The notes under the pieces are model-generated. The model worked only from the letters and a program-made list of their open reading frames with translations, searched no databases and was not told the DNA's origin. 64,000 nucleotides of DNA from Sophora flavescens (Eukaryota > Streptophyta > Magnoliopsida > Fabales > Fabaceae), in contig CM061063.1 in assembly GCA_030762895.1 (NCBI GenBank), positions 52,035,196-52,099,195 on the forward strand. Direction: 5' to 3'. Below, in pieces: positions 47,632-58,191 of this stretch; within the stretch, counting starts at the first letter, position 1, and every line of letters begins with the position of its first letter. The translations under genes were made by a program, and so were the position numbers.

Positions 47632-49268
47632 CCCCCTTTTACATATATGTATAAAACACTATTTTCTCAGCTGCACGTGTCTCTTCCTTTCACTGAGTTT
47701 GAGTGTGATGTTCTGAGAACTGTGAATGTCGTACCTACTCAGCTTCATCCCAACAGTTGGGCTTTTCTAAAAGCCTTTCAAATTCTGTGTAAATACATCG
47801 GGATGGAGCCCACTACTCCTAAATTTTTGTACTTTTACCAAACAAGGTTTGGTGAGAAAATGGGGTGGATTTCCCTCAATGGGCTGAACCGAAGAGGACT
47901 GATTAGTTTATACACATCATCGTATAAAGACTTCAAAGTCGGCTTCTTCCGAGTTCGCCCCTCGGGCTCTCACCTTTCCTACTTTTTCGATGAAAATGGA
48001 TGCGCCAGGTTTCCTTTGTACTGGCCATCATCTCCTACCAAATTCGTTGGTTTTGAATACAAATCCCTTCCTGTCGAGGATAGACGGGATATAGATATAT
48101 TAGAAAAACTTCCTCGGCCTCTCCATTGTGGACGTCTTCTGAAACTCCCCTTTTCATCCACTCCGAGAGCTGACTTTAAAAGTAAGTGTTCGGCTTTTTA
48201 GTTTTTAAATCTTTTTTGTATGTGTTCTTGTACTAACAGCTTTTCTTTTCGGCAGTTATCATGGGGAAATTCGACTCCAGTAAGCTTTTGAAATCTACCG
48301 CGAAGGAGGGTCCCACAGCGACCGAGAAGAAAAAGAAAAGAATTCCTTCGGTCACTGTTAAGGCCACTGCTAAGGGGGCTTCATCATCCGCCCCTCACAA
48401 AAGAAAAAGTGTAGAGATAGTAGTCGACGCCGAAGATTCTTCCCCTCCTCGCTCGAGTCCCCCACATCCTACCACTCATGAGACGGGAACTACGGGGCGA
48501 GAGGAGCAACTTCCTCCTTCTACCGAGGTGAAGTGGTATAACACTTCTTTGAAAGCAGGAACCTCGTCTCTCTGGGGCGAAGACTTCAATCCCTTCCCTT
48601 ATTTTGACTCGAATTTCCTGAAGCCTGCCGATCTCCGATTAATTAAGCAGCAAGGGGCTCAGTCTAGCATGGAGGCCCTCTCGGTCTACTGCATCCGAGC
48701 TGCTGCTCTGGCTCGCTTTTGTAGCCGAGATTTGATGGAGACTGAGAGGAAATCCCAGCACCTAGAAGCTGAACTTGCTTCTATTGAGAAGCCGAAGGAG
48801 GATTTCGCCCGGATGTCCGCGGAGAGTGATGAACTGGCCCAAGCCAAAAATCTCCTGAGTACTACCATCGCTGAGCTTAATGATCAGAATTCCGTGTTAA
48901 ACACCCAAGCAAAATCAGCTGAGGAGGATAAAGCTCGTGCTGAAGAGGAGCTCAAGGAGGCTCGAGTTGTAATTGAACAACTTAAAGCCGACTTGAGTGC
49001 CGAGACTAAGGCCAAGCTGGAGATTCAGGAAGACTTGAAGGAGGCCACCGATTGCATCCTTGTAGAGCATCAGGCTGGTTTTGCCAAGGCCATTGCTCAA
49101 GTTCAAATTCTTGCCCCGGGGATTGATATCTCGGGTGCCGATTTGCATAAGGAGGTACAAAATGGGGAACTTGTTCCCATCATTCCCGAAGAGGAAGAAG
49201 AGGTGGAAGGGGGGGAAGATTCTCCCGAGGATCACATCGACGCCGAAGATGGCCATAGGGACGAGTAA

Positions 49269-50264
49269 CTGTATTCTTTGTTTTTTGTTTTCTATATCCC
49301 TTGTAATGGGCTTTGATTTTGTAATCCTTGTTAATCTAATGAAAAACTCTTCCATCATTTTGATGACTTCCTCATACTTTTATAGCATTTGTTCGTCCGA
49401 GATATTCTTTGAATTCCTTTAGTAAGACCGAAGTATCTCTATATTCCGACGTTGTTTGTACTGCGTGCTCGGCTGTTTAAACAAGACCTCGACTAAGGCC
49501 GAGATATTTTGTCATCCGTATAAAAAACGAATAGTTGTTGTCACATGTGAAATGCATGATTCACGTTTTATATATGTGGTCACACGTTATGTGCCTTGGA
49601 GACCCCAGTGGGTTCATGCAATTACTGCTTTTTGCTGAGTTTCGAGATTTATTTTTTCAATAAATCTTTTCCCAGCGCATATTCCCCCTTTCCAACGCCT
49701 CTCCCCCCTTATAAATAGGGTTGTTTCTTTGCTTCACTTATTCATTCTTCATCTTTTCCACCAGCAAAATTCGTCCTCTTTCGACCTGAGTAGTTCTATA
49801 ATATTGCTTGGGGTTTACGTTCCTCTCTCCCAGTTAACATCCTTTTTCGAGCTTTAAAGTTGTCAAAAAGGTTGTAATTGGGAGATGGGATCCAGAATCT
49901 CTTTCATGATGTAATCCCTTTTAAAAAGGATGTTAGCTAGGAGAATAGCAGTTTCCGGGAGTGGTGAAAAGGGTAGTAACCGTCTCCTCCCGAAGCAGAC
50001 CGAGTACCTCATCGTCCAGCTTTCTCAGGGGGAAGTGATTACTTCCCCCTCCGAAGGAAAGTCGTGGTGTCCGATTGGGGGGACTACTGGCCAACCGGAC
50101 TTGCTCCAGTTCCGATTGGGGGGACTACTGGACAATCGGTCGGACCTTATTTTCAATTTCAGCACTGTACTCGGTTTTCTTAATAAAATCATGGCTCATA
50201 TTTGGACTTTAGATTCGAACTTTGTTTTTTAATTGATGTTTGTATTCAATTTCTCTTAACAATT
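49269..50264. other. Spacer in the Tat element with a second TATA box
   Basis: No recognised gene. TATAAATAGG at 49710-49719 on the + strand is followed by a pyrimidine-rich stretch (ttcttcatcttttccaccag) like a promoter and leader. A 20-bp direct repeat ccgattggggggactactgg occurs near 50068 and 50112. An ORF of 100 codons (49930-50232) spans the repeat; its coding status is doubtful. Confidence 0.4.
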
Positions 50265-51010
50265 TCCAGGCTCGAACTCGGCCTTAATAATTTAAATGGC
50301 TCGAACTCGGCCTTAATAATTTAAATGGCTGGAACTCGGCCTTTAGGCTCAAACTTGGCCTTAACAATTTAAATGGCTCGAACTCGGCCTTTAGGCTCAA
50401 ACTTGGCCTTTACAATTTCAATGGCTCGAACTCAGCCTTTAGGCTCGAACTCAGCCTTTAGGCTCAAACTTGGCCTTTACAATTTCAATGGCTCGAACTC
50501 GACCTTTAGGCTCAAACTTGGCCTTAAAACAATTTAAACGGCTCGAACTCGGCCTTTAGGTTCAAACTTGGACTTAAATAATTTAATGGCTCGTACTCGG
50601 CCTTTAGGCTCAAACTTGGCCTTAACAATTTCAATGGCTCAAACTCGGCCTTTAGGCTCAAACTTGGCCTTTACAATTTCAATGGCTCGAACTTGGCCTT
50701 AACAATTTCAATGGCTCGAACTCGGCCTTTAGGCTCAAACTTGGCCTTGACAATTTCAATGGCTCGAACTCGGCCTTTAGGCTCAAACTTGGCCTTAAAA
50801 CAATTTAAACGGCTCGAACTCGGCCTTTAGGCTCAAAGTTGGCCTTAAATAATTTAACGGCTCGTACTTGTCCTTTAGGCTCAAACTTGGCCTTAACAAT
50901 TTCAATGGCTCGAACTCGGCCTTTAGGCTCAAACTTTACCTTTACAATTTCAATGGCTCGAACTTGGCCTTAACAATTTCAATGGCTCGAACTCGGCCTT
51001 TAATAATTAA
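50265..51010. repeat. Minisatellite in the Tat 3' region (~57-bp units)
   Basis: About thirteen imperfect units combine ggctcgaactcggcctt, taggctcaaacttggcctt and aacaatttcaat. Some lack one of the two half-motifs, so the period alternates between about 30 and 57 bp. It lies between the stop of pol (51189) and the antisense gene. Confidence 0.92.
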
Positions 51011-51188
51011 ATATTCGCAGAATAAATACATCGGCAAAATAAGAAAATAGACCAATGTTCATAATAACTTTTTTATTGGATAGAAAAGGAAGTCTGCGGT
51101 GTGCCTCGTTAAAACCTTCTCGGTCAAAACCCTTATTTGGGATAAAATACCGAGGTAGGAAAAAGAGTACATCACCTGACTATATACA

Positions 51189-54100
51189 TCAACTGTAATA
51201 AAATTTCAAATGGGAAGCATTCCAAGTTCTCGGGATAGGCTTTCCTGACAATTCTTCTAACCTGTATGCTCCATTTCCTAAGTTCTCTACCACTCGGAAT
51301 GGTCCTCCCCAATTTGCTGCTAGCTTGCCCTCCGTATGATCTCTTCTTGCTTCTCCTTTCATTCTTAGCACCAAGTCTCCGCGCATGAAACTCCTCGATT
51401 TCAGTTTTGAATTATACCTCCGAGTAGCTCTTTGTTTGCAGGCTTCCTCCCTGATTTTAGCCTCCTCTCTGATCTCCTCCACCAAGTCAAGTTCGACCCT
51501 TAAGTTGCTTTCATTCTCATTCTGCTCATGTTGCATACGCCGAAAAGACAGCTCCCCAACCTCAACTGGGATCATGGCGTCTGTTCCATATGTCATCCTG
51601 AAGGGTGTTTCTTGAGTAGTGGATTGTGGCGTGCAGTGGTAGGCCCAAAGAATACTCGGCAATTCTTTTGCCCAAGCTCCTTTGGCTTTTCCCACTCTCT
51701 TCTTCAGCTCTCCGATAATGACTTTGTTGGCCGCCTCGACTTGCCCATTGGTTTGGGGATGTTCCACCGATGTGACGTGGTGTTTAACACCGAGATTGAC
51801 ATAGAATTCTCGCAATGTCTTATCTATAAATTGCCTTCCGTTATCAGTGAAAATTGCGAAGGGAATTCCGTGCCTACAGATGAGGTTTTTCCATACAAAC
51901 TTTTGTATCTTCTCGGCAGTAATTTTCGCCAAAGGTTCTGCTTCAATCCATTTTGTGAAGTAGTCCACCGCTACCAAGAGAAATTTGACTTGACCTTTGG
52001 CTATGGGGAATGGTCCAAGTATATCCATCCCCCACATAGCAAAGGGCCAAGGCGAGTTTAATGTGTGAAGTTCTTCAGGCGGGGTATGACTTACATTGGC
52101 AAATCTTTGACATTCGTCACATTGTCTCGTCCACTCGATGCAATCTGCTCGAATGGTAGGCCAATAGTACCCTGCTCGGACTACCTTGGAGGCCATTGAT
52201 CTGCCCTCGTAGTGAAAACCATAGATTCCTCTGTGAACCTCTTCCATTACATACTTTGACTGGGGTTTGGTCAGACACTTTAACATCGGTACCGAGAATC
52301 CCCTTTTATACAATTCTCCGGAAATAATAGCAAAATGACTTGCTCTGAGCCTGATCCTTCTGGCCTCGGCGTGATCTGGGGGCAGAATATCTGAGGATAA
52401 ATATTCCCATATGGGGGTCATCCATTCTCGGTCAGCTGATTCATTGGCCATCACTTCTCTTAGTGTAATACTCGGTTCATTAAGAGTTTCCTGAATAACT
52501 GTTTTATGCTGGCCTAGTCTCTTCGTACTGGCCAATTTGGACAGCAGATCGGCCCGAGTATTTTCTTCTCTGGGAATGTGTTCAATAGCAAATTTCTCAA
52601 AGTTGGAAATTAACTGATTAACTTTACATAAATACCTGGTAAGTTGAGGCTCTTTTGTTTGGTATTCTCCAGAGATTTGTCCTGTGACTAGCTGTGAATC
52701 ACTTCTGCATCTAACAGCTTTTGCTCCCATTTCCCTAGCCAACATTAACCCTGCTATCAAGGCTTCGTATTCAGCTTGGCTGTTTGAAGTTTTGAACTCA
52801 AACTTTAATGATTGCTCTAGGATTAGCTCTCCCGGACCTTCCAGTATTACCCCAGCTCCACTGCCTTTCACATTCGAGGGTCCATCCACATATAAATTCT
52901 ACCATAAATCTTCGGTTATCGGCAGTGGATTGAGCTCAGCTACGAAGTCGGAGATACATTGAGCTTTCAGAGGACCTCTCAACTCGTACTTGAGGCCAAA
53001 CTCGGATAACTCCACCGACCAAGCAATCATGCGGCCTGCCAACTCGGGTTTTTTGAGAATCTGCTTAATAGGGTGATCAGTTTTGACAATCACCTGGTGA
53101 CTCTGGAAATATGGATGCAATCACCGAGCTGCAGTTACCAGAGCCAAAACTAGCTTTTCTATGACTTGATACCGGGTTTCGGTGTCATGAAGGACTCTGC
53201 TGATGAAATACACCGGCATTTGCGTTTTCTCTACTTCTTGTACAATGACCGCACTAATGGCGTACTCGGTGGCTGACAGGTATAAATATAACTCCTTCCC
53301 TGGGATAGGTCGAGTTAATATTGGCGGTGAAGACAAAAAGGCCTTGAAGTCAACAAAGGCCTTCTCACATTCCTCAGTCCACGCGAAGGTTTGAGGCCTC
53401 TTCAATAATCTAAAGAAAGGCTGAGCTTTCTCTGCAGATCTGGGAAGAAATCGAGATAATGATGCCAGCCGCCCTGCAAGTCGCTGCACTTCTTTAACAT
53501 TTTGTGGGCTTCGCATCTCAATCACAGCTCGGCATTTGTCAGGATTGGCCTCGATTCCCCTGTGTGTCAACATAAAACTGAGAAATTTTCCACCTTGGAC
53601 ACCAAAGACACACTTTTCTGGATTCAACCTCATATTGTACTTTCTCAACTGCTGAAAAATTTCCTCCAAATCCTTCGGGTGATTGTTGTGGTCATCAGAT
53701 TTTACGACCATATCATCCACATAAACCTCCATATTCCTTCCGATCTGTTTTTCAAACACCTTGTCCATGAGCCTTTGGTAGGTTGATCCAGCATTTTTCA
53801 ATCCGAATGGCATTACCCGATAACAATAGTTCGAGCCTTCAGTTATAAAAGCTATTTTCTCCTCGTCTGGGGGATACATTCTGATCTGATTGTACCCCGA
53901 GTATGCATCCAAGAAGCTCAAAATTCTGTACCCGGAAGCACCATCCACCAACCTGTCAATACTTGGTAAAGGATAAGAGTCTTTTGGGCAAGCCTTGTTC
54001 AAGTCTGTATAATCGGTGCACATGTGCCACTTGCCATTTACTTTTTTAACCAGAACCACGTTGGCCAGCCAAGTAGTGTATTCTATTTCTCGAATAAAGT

Positions 54101-54767
54101 TGGCTTTAACCAACTTTGTTGTTTCTTCTTCCACCACTTTTCTCCTTTCCTCACCAAGTCTCCTTTTCCTTTGAGCTACCGGTTTTGCCTCAGGACAGAT
54201 TGCCAGTTTGTGGCATAAGAAGTCGGGGTTAATCCCCGGCATGTCTGATGTTGTCCAAGCGAACAAATCGACGTTGCTGCGGAGTACTTCCTTTATTTTC
54301 TTTTTTAAATTCGGCTCAACTTGACCGCCTAGATTAGTGCACTGATCGGGCTGTGATCCAAGTTAGAACTTCTCCAACTCCTCAATGGGTTGTGGCCGTT
54401 GTTCTTGCATGTCAATCCTTGGGTCCAGTTCAACAGAACTAACTGAATTTACAGACTTGTCTTTTCCTCTGTCTAGTGTTTCTGCAGGTGTAGGTTTGAG
54501 TTTGCTTACACGCAAACTATCAGCATAGCATTGTCTGGCCATTTTTTGATCAGTCCGGATAGCAATTATGTCTCCCGAGTTGGAAGGAAACTTCATAGTA
54601 AGGTGGAGAGTAGAGACCACGGCTCCCAACTCGTTCAAGGATGGTCTCCCGATCAAGATATTGTACGATGTTACTGCATTAACCAACACGTACCTGACCA
54701 AAATAGTTTTGGACGTTTTGCCATCTCCAAAAGTAGTTTGGAGGTCAATGTATCCTCGGGTATCCAC
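51189..54767 (-). pseudogene. Tat pol: protease end, RT, RNase H, second RNase H, integrase; three in-frame stops
   Basis: One frame runs from 54767 to 51189. Stops lie at about 54363 (TAA), 53121 (TGA, in place of an Arg codon) and 52899 (TAG). RT shows WHMCTDYTDLNKACPKD, FLDAYSGYNQI and the YVDDMVV box. The first RNase H is degenerate, as in Tat elements. A second, archaeal-type one (from about 52890, GSGAGVILEGPG, RCRSDSQLV, REENTRADLLSKLA) follows. Integrase has HRGIYGFH, CDECQRF, WGMDILGPF, FTDNGRQF and QVEAANK, giving a complete zinc-binding and D, D, E set. No chromodomain follows. Only point nonsense changes separate it from an open frame. Confidence 0.9.
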
Positions 54768-56561
54768 CTGTTCCCCAGCAAAGCCGACGAATTTACTGTC
54801 GTATGGCTGAATAGATTTTCTGGGATCCCGAGCTTCTGGAATGTTGAATAATATAGGATATCAGCCGAGCTCCCCTGGTCGACGAGAGTTCTCTTGACCG
54901 AGAAGTTGGCCAATTGCACTGTGATTACCATTGGGTCGTCCTGATTAGGATCCACACCCAAGAAGTCTTCGTCGGAGAAAATAATCGGTGGGGAAATCCT
55001 CGGGGGTTTGTCAGCTACCGAGTTTACAGCCCGAATAGCCCGCAGGTGTTTTCTCCGAGCTGAACTCGTCGTGCCTCCTCCCTCAAATTCACCTGAAATA
55101 GTGTTTATCACACCTCAGACAGTATTATCCTCATCCCGCCTTTCATTCTGATCTTCCCTATTTTCTGCTCTTTCATTATTTTGCCGACCGCCTCCCCTTC
55201 CCGGGCTTTGGCCACCTCCTCTTCTTCTACTTCTGCCACGCCCTTCACCATTGTTGTGATTTCTCCGAACGAAATTATTCAGATGACCAGCTTGCACTAA
55301 CTCTTCAATCTTGTCACGCAAGACCCAACACTCCTCGGTGGTGTGCCCATAGTTACGATGGTACCGACAATGCTTCTGTCGATCAGCATTCTGGGGCGTG
55401 TGGCCACGGTTGGGGAGCTGCAAAAGTTCTGCGTTGTAGGCTTCCTCAAATACCCGAGCTCGATTGGTGTTGAGGGGGGGTATAGTGCTCATACTTCGGC
55501 CCCCTACGTAAATGCTCAAATGTGTTTTTGAATTTCTGCTTGTCACCTCCAGTCCTCCTCTTTTCTCTCCTTTCTCGTCTATCAGAATCATCGGTTCTTT
55601 CTCTTTTCTTAGACTCTTAAATTTCCTCCATATTAATGAATCCGACAGCTTTTCTCCTCAACTCATCCATACTGGATGAAGGCTTCCGAGCTAGGTGTCT
55701 GGCGAAAGGACCAGGCCGTAATCCGGTCAAGATAGTATGTAGTGCGACATCGACACTGAGATTCTGGATCAGGACAGTCTCTTTGCTGAACCTGGCCATA
55801 AAATCACGCAGAGACTCATTTTTTTCTTGCTTAAAATTTACCAACGAGGCCGAGGTTTTTTTATGAGCTCGGCTCGTGGCAAATTGAGCATTGAATTTAG
55901 TCATAAACGTGTCAAAGGAGTAAACTGATGCTGGCGGTAGCTAAGTATACTAGCTTAACGCAGCATCTTTCAGAGTAGTAGGGAAGACTTTACACATGAC
56001 AGCATCATCGTCGGTAAAGAGATATATTTGAGTATTGAAAGCATCTAAATGACGTTCCGGGTCCGATGTACCATCATACCTGTCAATACTTATCGGTTTG
56101 TAGTTGGCTGGTAGAGGAACCTCCATGATGGCGTCGGTGAAGGGATGTCTCGGCCTCCGCGCGCCGGCCTTTTCATTAGGCCTATTTGCCTGAAGTGAAA
56201 GTTCAGGGGCCTGCCTAGGAAATTCCTCCTCGCCTCTTCGGTCAACATGGTGAGAAACACGGGGTTGTGGGATTCCTTCTTCTCTGCGCGTGTTTCTGGA
56301 TCCTTCATTCTCAGCTGTCCGACGCTCTCTCTCATGAGGAGAAGAGGCAGACCTTTCTCTGCTTTGTTCTCATTCACGATGGCTGTTCTGCCGACGAATC
56401 TCCTCATTCTCCCTTCTCAGCATTGCCACTTGTGCGAGAAGTTCTTGAATAATGGGATTATCGGTTGTCATCGCTGGGTTTATGGATCGTTCTCCATTAT
56501 CTCCATTGTTGGCATTTTCTGGCCCCTCTATCCTGCAATTCCCGCTCCTTGTCCTCACCAT
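54671..56561 (-). pseudogene. Tat gag and protease start, broken
   Basis: Starts at MVRTRSGNCRIEG (56561), with a coiled-coil stretch (LLAQVAMLRRENEEIRRQ). The gag core appears at 55904-55617 (LVNFKQEKNESLRDFM, MDELRRKAVGFIN). A zinc-finger-like CRYHRNYGHTTEECWVLRD lies near 55360, then an Arg/Gly-rich tract (GRGRSRRRGGGQ). The protease core DQGSSADILY is near 54880. Shifts separate these pieces. Confidence 0.85.
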
Positions 56562-56591
56562 TGTTTGTGATATGGGAAAATTTTGCTTCGA

Positions 56592-56609
56592 TTCCCACAG
56601 ACGGCGCCA
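56592..56609 (-). promoter_or_regulatory. Tat primer-binding site
   Basis: TGGCGCCGTCTGTGGGAA starts two bases inside the LTR remnant. The TGGCGCC start is the usual primer site form of this clade. Confidence 0.8.
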
Positions 56610-56611
56610 AA

Positions 56612-56640
56612 TGTTCCATCCAAATATCTCAAGTGAGAGA
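56612..56640 (-). repeat. Remnant of the Tat 5' LTR (about 29 bp)
   Basis: tgttccatccaaatatctca and the next bases match the outer end of the 3' LTR at 44789. After gtgagaga the similarity stops, so nearly all of the 5' LTR is gone. Confidence 0.7.
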
Positions 56641-57459
56641 AAAAACAAAGACTACACTCTAAAAAAAGCTAAAGACATAGCATCAATTCGTAAGATGATA
56701 TCACATATTTTAGTTGTGTGTAACTATATTACTGAGATTTGAGATTATTCATGCATGCAATATCAATATGAACTCAAATGATATCCATGATTTGCATAAA
56801 ATTACTTGGAATTGTTAGTACGAAGATTAATCTCATAGCTGATCCAAAGGATTTAAGTTTGTAGAGATATTCCGTTGACATACTAAGATTCAAAGATCTT
56901 AATTACGGTAGATTCCAAACTAAAAAGTGACTTGGAATTACTAGCTACGAAGTAGTCATGCATATTGCACGAGATTGAGTAAATTTCTCTACATTGAGTG
57001 AAGCCTAATAAACTATTGAGTCACAAAAAATGTGGAAATGATCTTCATTGAATTGAGTAGAAGATACAAAGAGTTTTTATATACATAAAGGAATCAACTC
57101 ACACTAGTTGACTATAATTGATAATGTAACCAACTCTAACCATAGAGTAACTAGCTTAACTGACTTTACAGTCCTAATATGAACACATATAAGGTAAATG
57201 TAGATGTGACTATTTTTAGTTGATATGCATATTGCATAAATATTTGGGAATATTACACAATTCTCGAATTCATTATTTACTCTAGACTTTCAATAATTTA
57301 CATTACCTTTTACTAACTTAAGTATCAAAATGACTTTGCTGGTATCCGTCGAATTCCAATCAGACCCACCATCCAGGTTGGGCTATGAACCAAGCAAGCA
57401 AGACCAAAATAGATCAGACAACAGGAAATCAGACCGTATAAATATGTTCATACTGAACA
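56641..57459. other. Unassigned AT-rich sequence between Tat and Copia elements
   Basis: No ORF or terminal repeat. A stretch such as gagtttttatatacataaag followed by actcacactagttgac looks like part of an old LTR, but I cannot place it. Confidence 0.35.
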
Positions 57460-57464
57460 ATTAA

Positions 57465-58126
57465 TGTTATGACAAGAATGCAGAATTGCTGCTTTGACAG
57501 AAATGCTTCTTGACAGAAATTGCTTCTGTCGACAGAAACGCTTCTTGACAGAAATGCTTTCTTGACAGAAATCGCAACCAGTTGTTACGCCAAGAACACA
57601 CAATTGCTGCTTTGACAGAAATGCTTCTTCCGACAGAAAAGCTTCTTGACAGAATTGGTGAAAACGATATTGTGCAAAATGCAGAATGCAAGAAACGAGA
57701 TTATGCAGAAGTATATGGGAAAAGAAGATTAACAATAGTATGTTATCGTGGTTCAGAGCAAGTTGCTCCTACATCCACATTGAGGCAAGACTTTCTATCC
57801 ACTAGATCAAAAAGAATCTGGTTATAAGACTTTCAGGGTTGAAAACTAACTCTCTTCTCAATCCTCACTTGCTCTCCTTACTTGATCTCAATAAATCACT
57901 CCCTTTCTCTGCTTTGCAGTGTATATTACACTTTGTATCTTTCTCTCAAGTTTCTCTCAACAATGACTTATATATCTGTACAAACAAGTCTCTCTCAAGG
58001 TAGTTACATAACAGAAAAACAGAACTAACTACCTAACAGACTTAACTACTTTTCAGATATCACATAGTTGACAAAAACTCTATGCATAGCCTAACTGACT
58101 AACAGATTGATGAGCCAACTGCCACA
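57465..58126 (-). repeat. 3' LTR of the 5.4-kb Copia
   Basis: - strand TGTGGCAGTTGGC...CTTGTCATAACA. It holds eight GACAGA motifs (on the + strand) in two blocks near its PBS-side end. Confidence 0.94.
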
Positions 58127-58140
58127 ATTCTCCACCTTGG
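58127..58140 (-). promoter_or_regulatory. Copia polypurine tract
   Basis: CCAAGGTGGAGAAT directly precedes the LTR start TGTGG. Confidence 0.75.
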
Positions 58141-58191
58141 ATCTTCAATTCAAGTACCAGCTAGGTATGCATCCAGTCTCCTTAAAGAGAC

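Larger units (their letters stand above)
45778..49268 (+). pseudogene. Antisense accessory gene (aORF) of the Tat element, split by a solo LTR
   Basis: Exon 1 starts at ATG 45778, is interrupted by an LTR at 46239-47631, and continues to 48181. An intron with good signals (gtaagtg...ggcag) follows, and exon 2 runs 48256-49268. The N-terminal part is Ser/Pro-rich (STSGSSSSESDSSGSD). The middle (FLKAFQILCKYIGMEP, FGEKMGWISLNGL, SYKDFKVGFFRVRP) resembles the plant mobile or transposon-like proteins annotated in Tat elements. The C-terminal third is a coiled coil (EEDKARAEEELKEARVVIEQ) ending in an acidic tail. It is convergent with pol. The function is unknown. Apart from the insertion and its CCCCC duplication the frame is open. 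Confidence 0.8.
44789..56640 (-). mobile_element. Ty3/gypsy Tat-lineage retrotransposon, 5' LTR truncated
   Basis: Read on the - strand: remnant of 5' LTR (56640-56612), PBS TGGCGCCGTCTGTGGGAA, gag, protease, RT, RNase H, a second archaeal-type RNase H, integrase, minisatellite, an antisense accessory gene, a PPT-like tract and a 524-bp 3' LTR (45312-44789). Dual RNase H, absence of a chromodomain and the antisense ORF are Tat-clade traits. pol reads in one frame over about 3.5 kb with only three stops. The element therefore looks fairly young, yet it is defective and carries a solo LTR insertion. Confidence 0.9.

Noticed and set aside
45778..49268. Spliced + strand gene as a host gene
   Set aside because: It lies between the pol end and the 3' LTR of the Tat element, the known place of Tat antisense ORFs.
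50265..51010. Regular repeats reminiscent of a CRISPR array
   Set aside because: Units are adjacent and imperfect with no unique spacers, and the setting is a plant retrotransposon.
57582..57827. + strand ORF of 81 codons in the Copia LTR (also at 62286-62486)
   Set aside because: It occurs only because the LTR is duplicated; it includes R/U5 sequence and has no domain.
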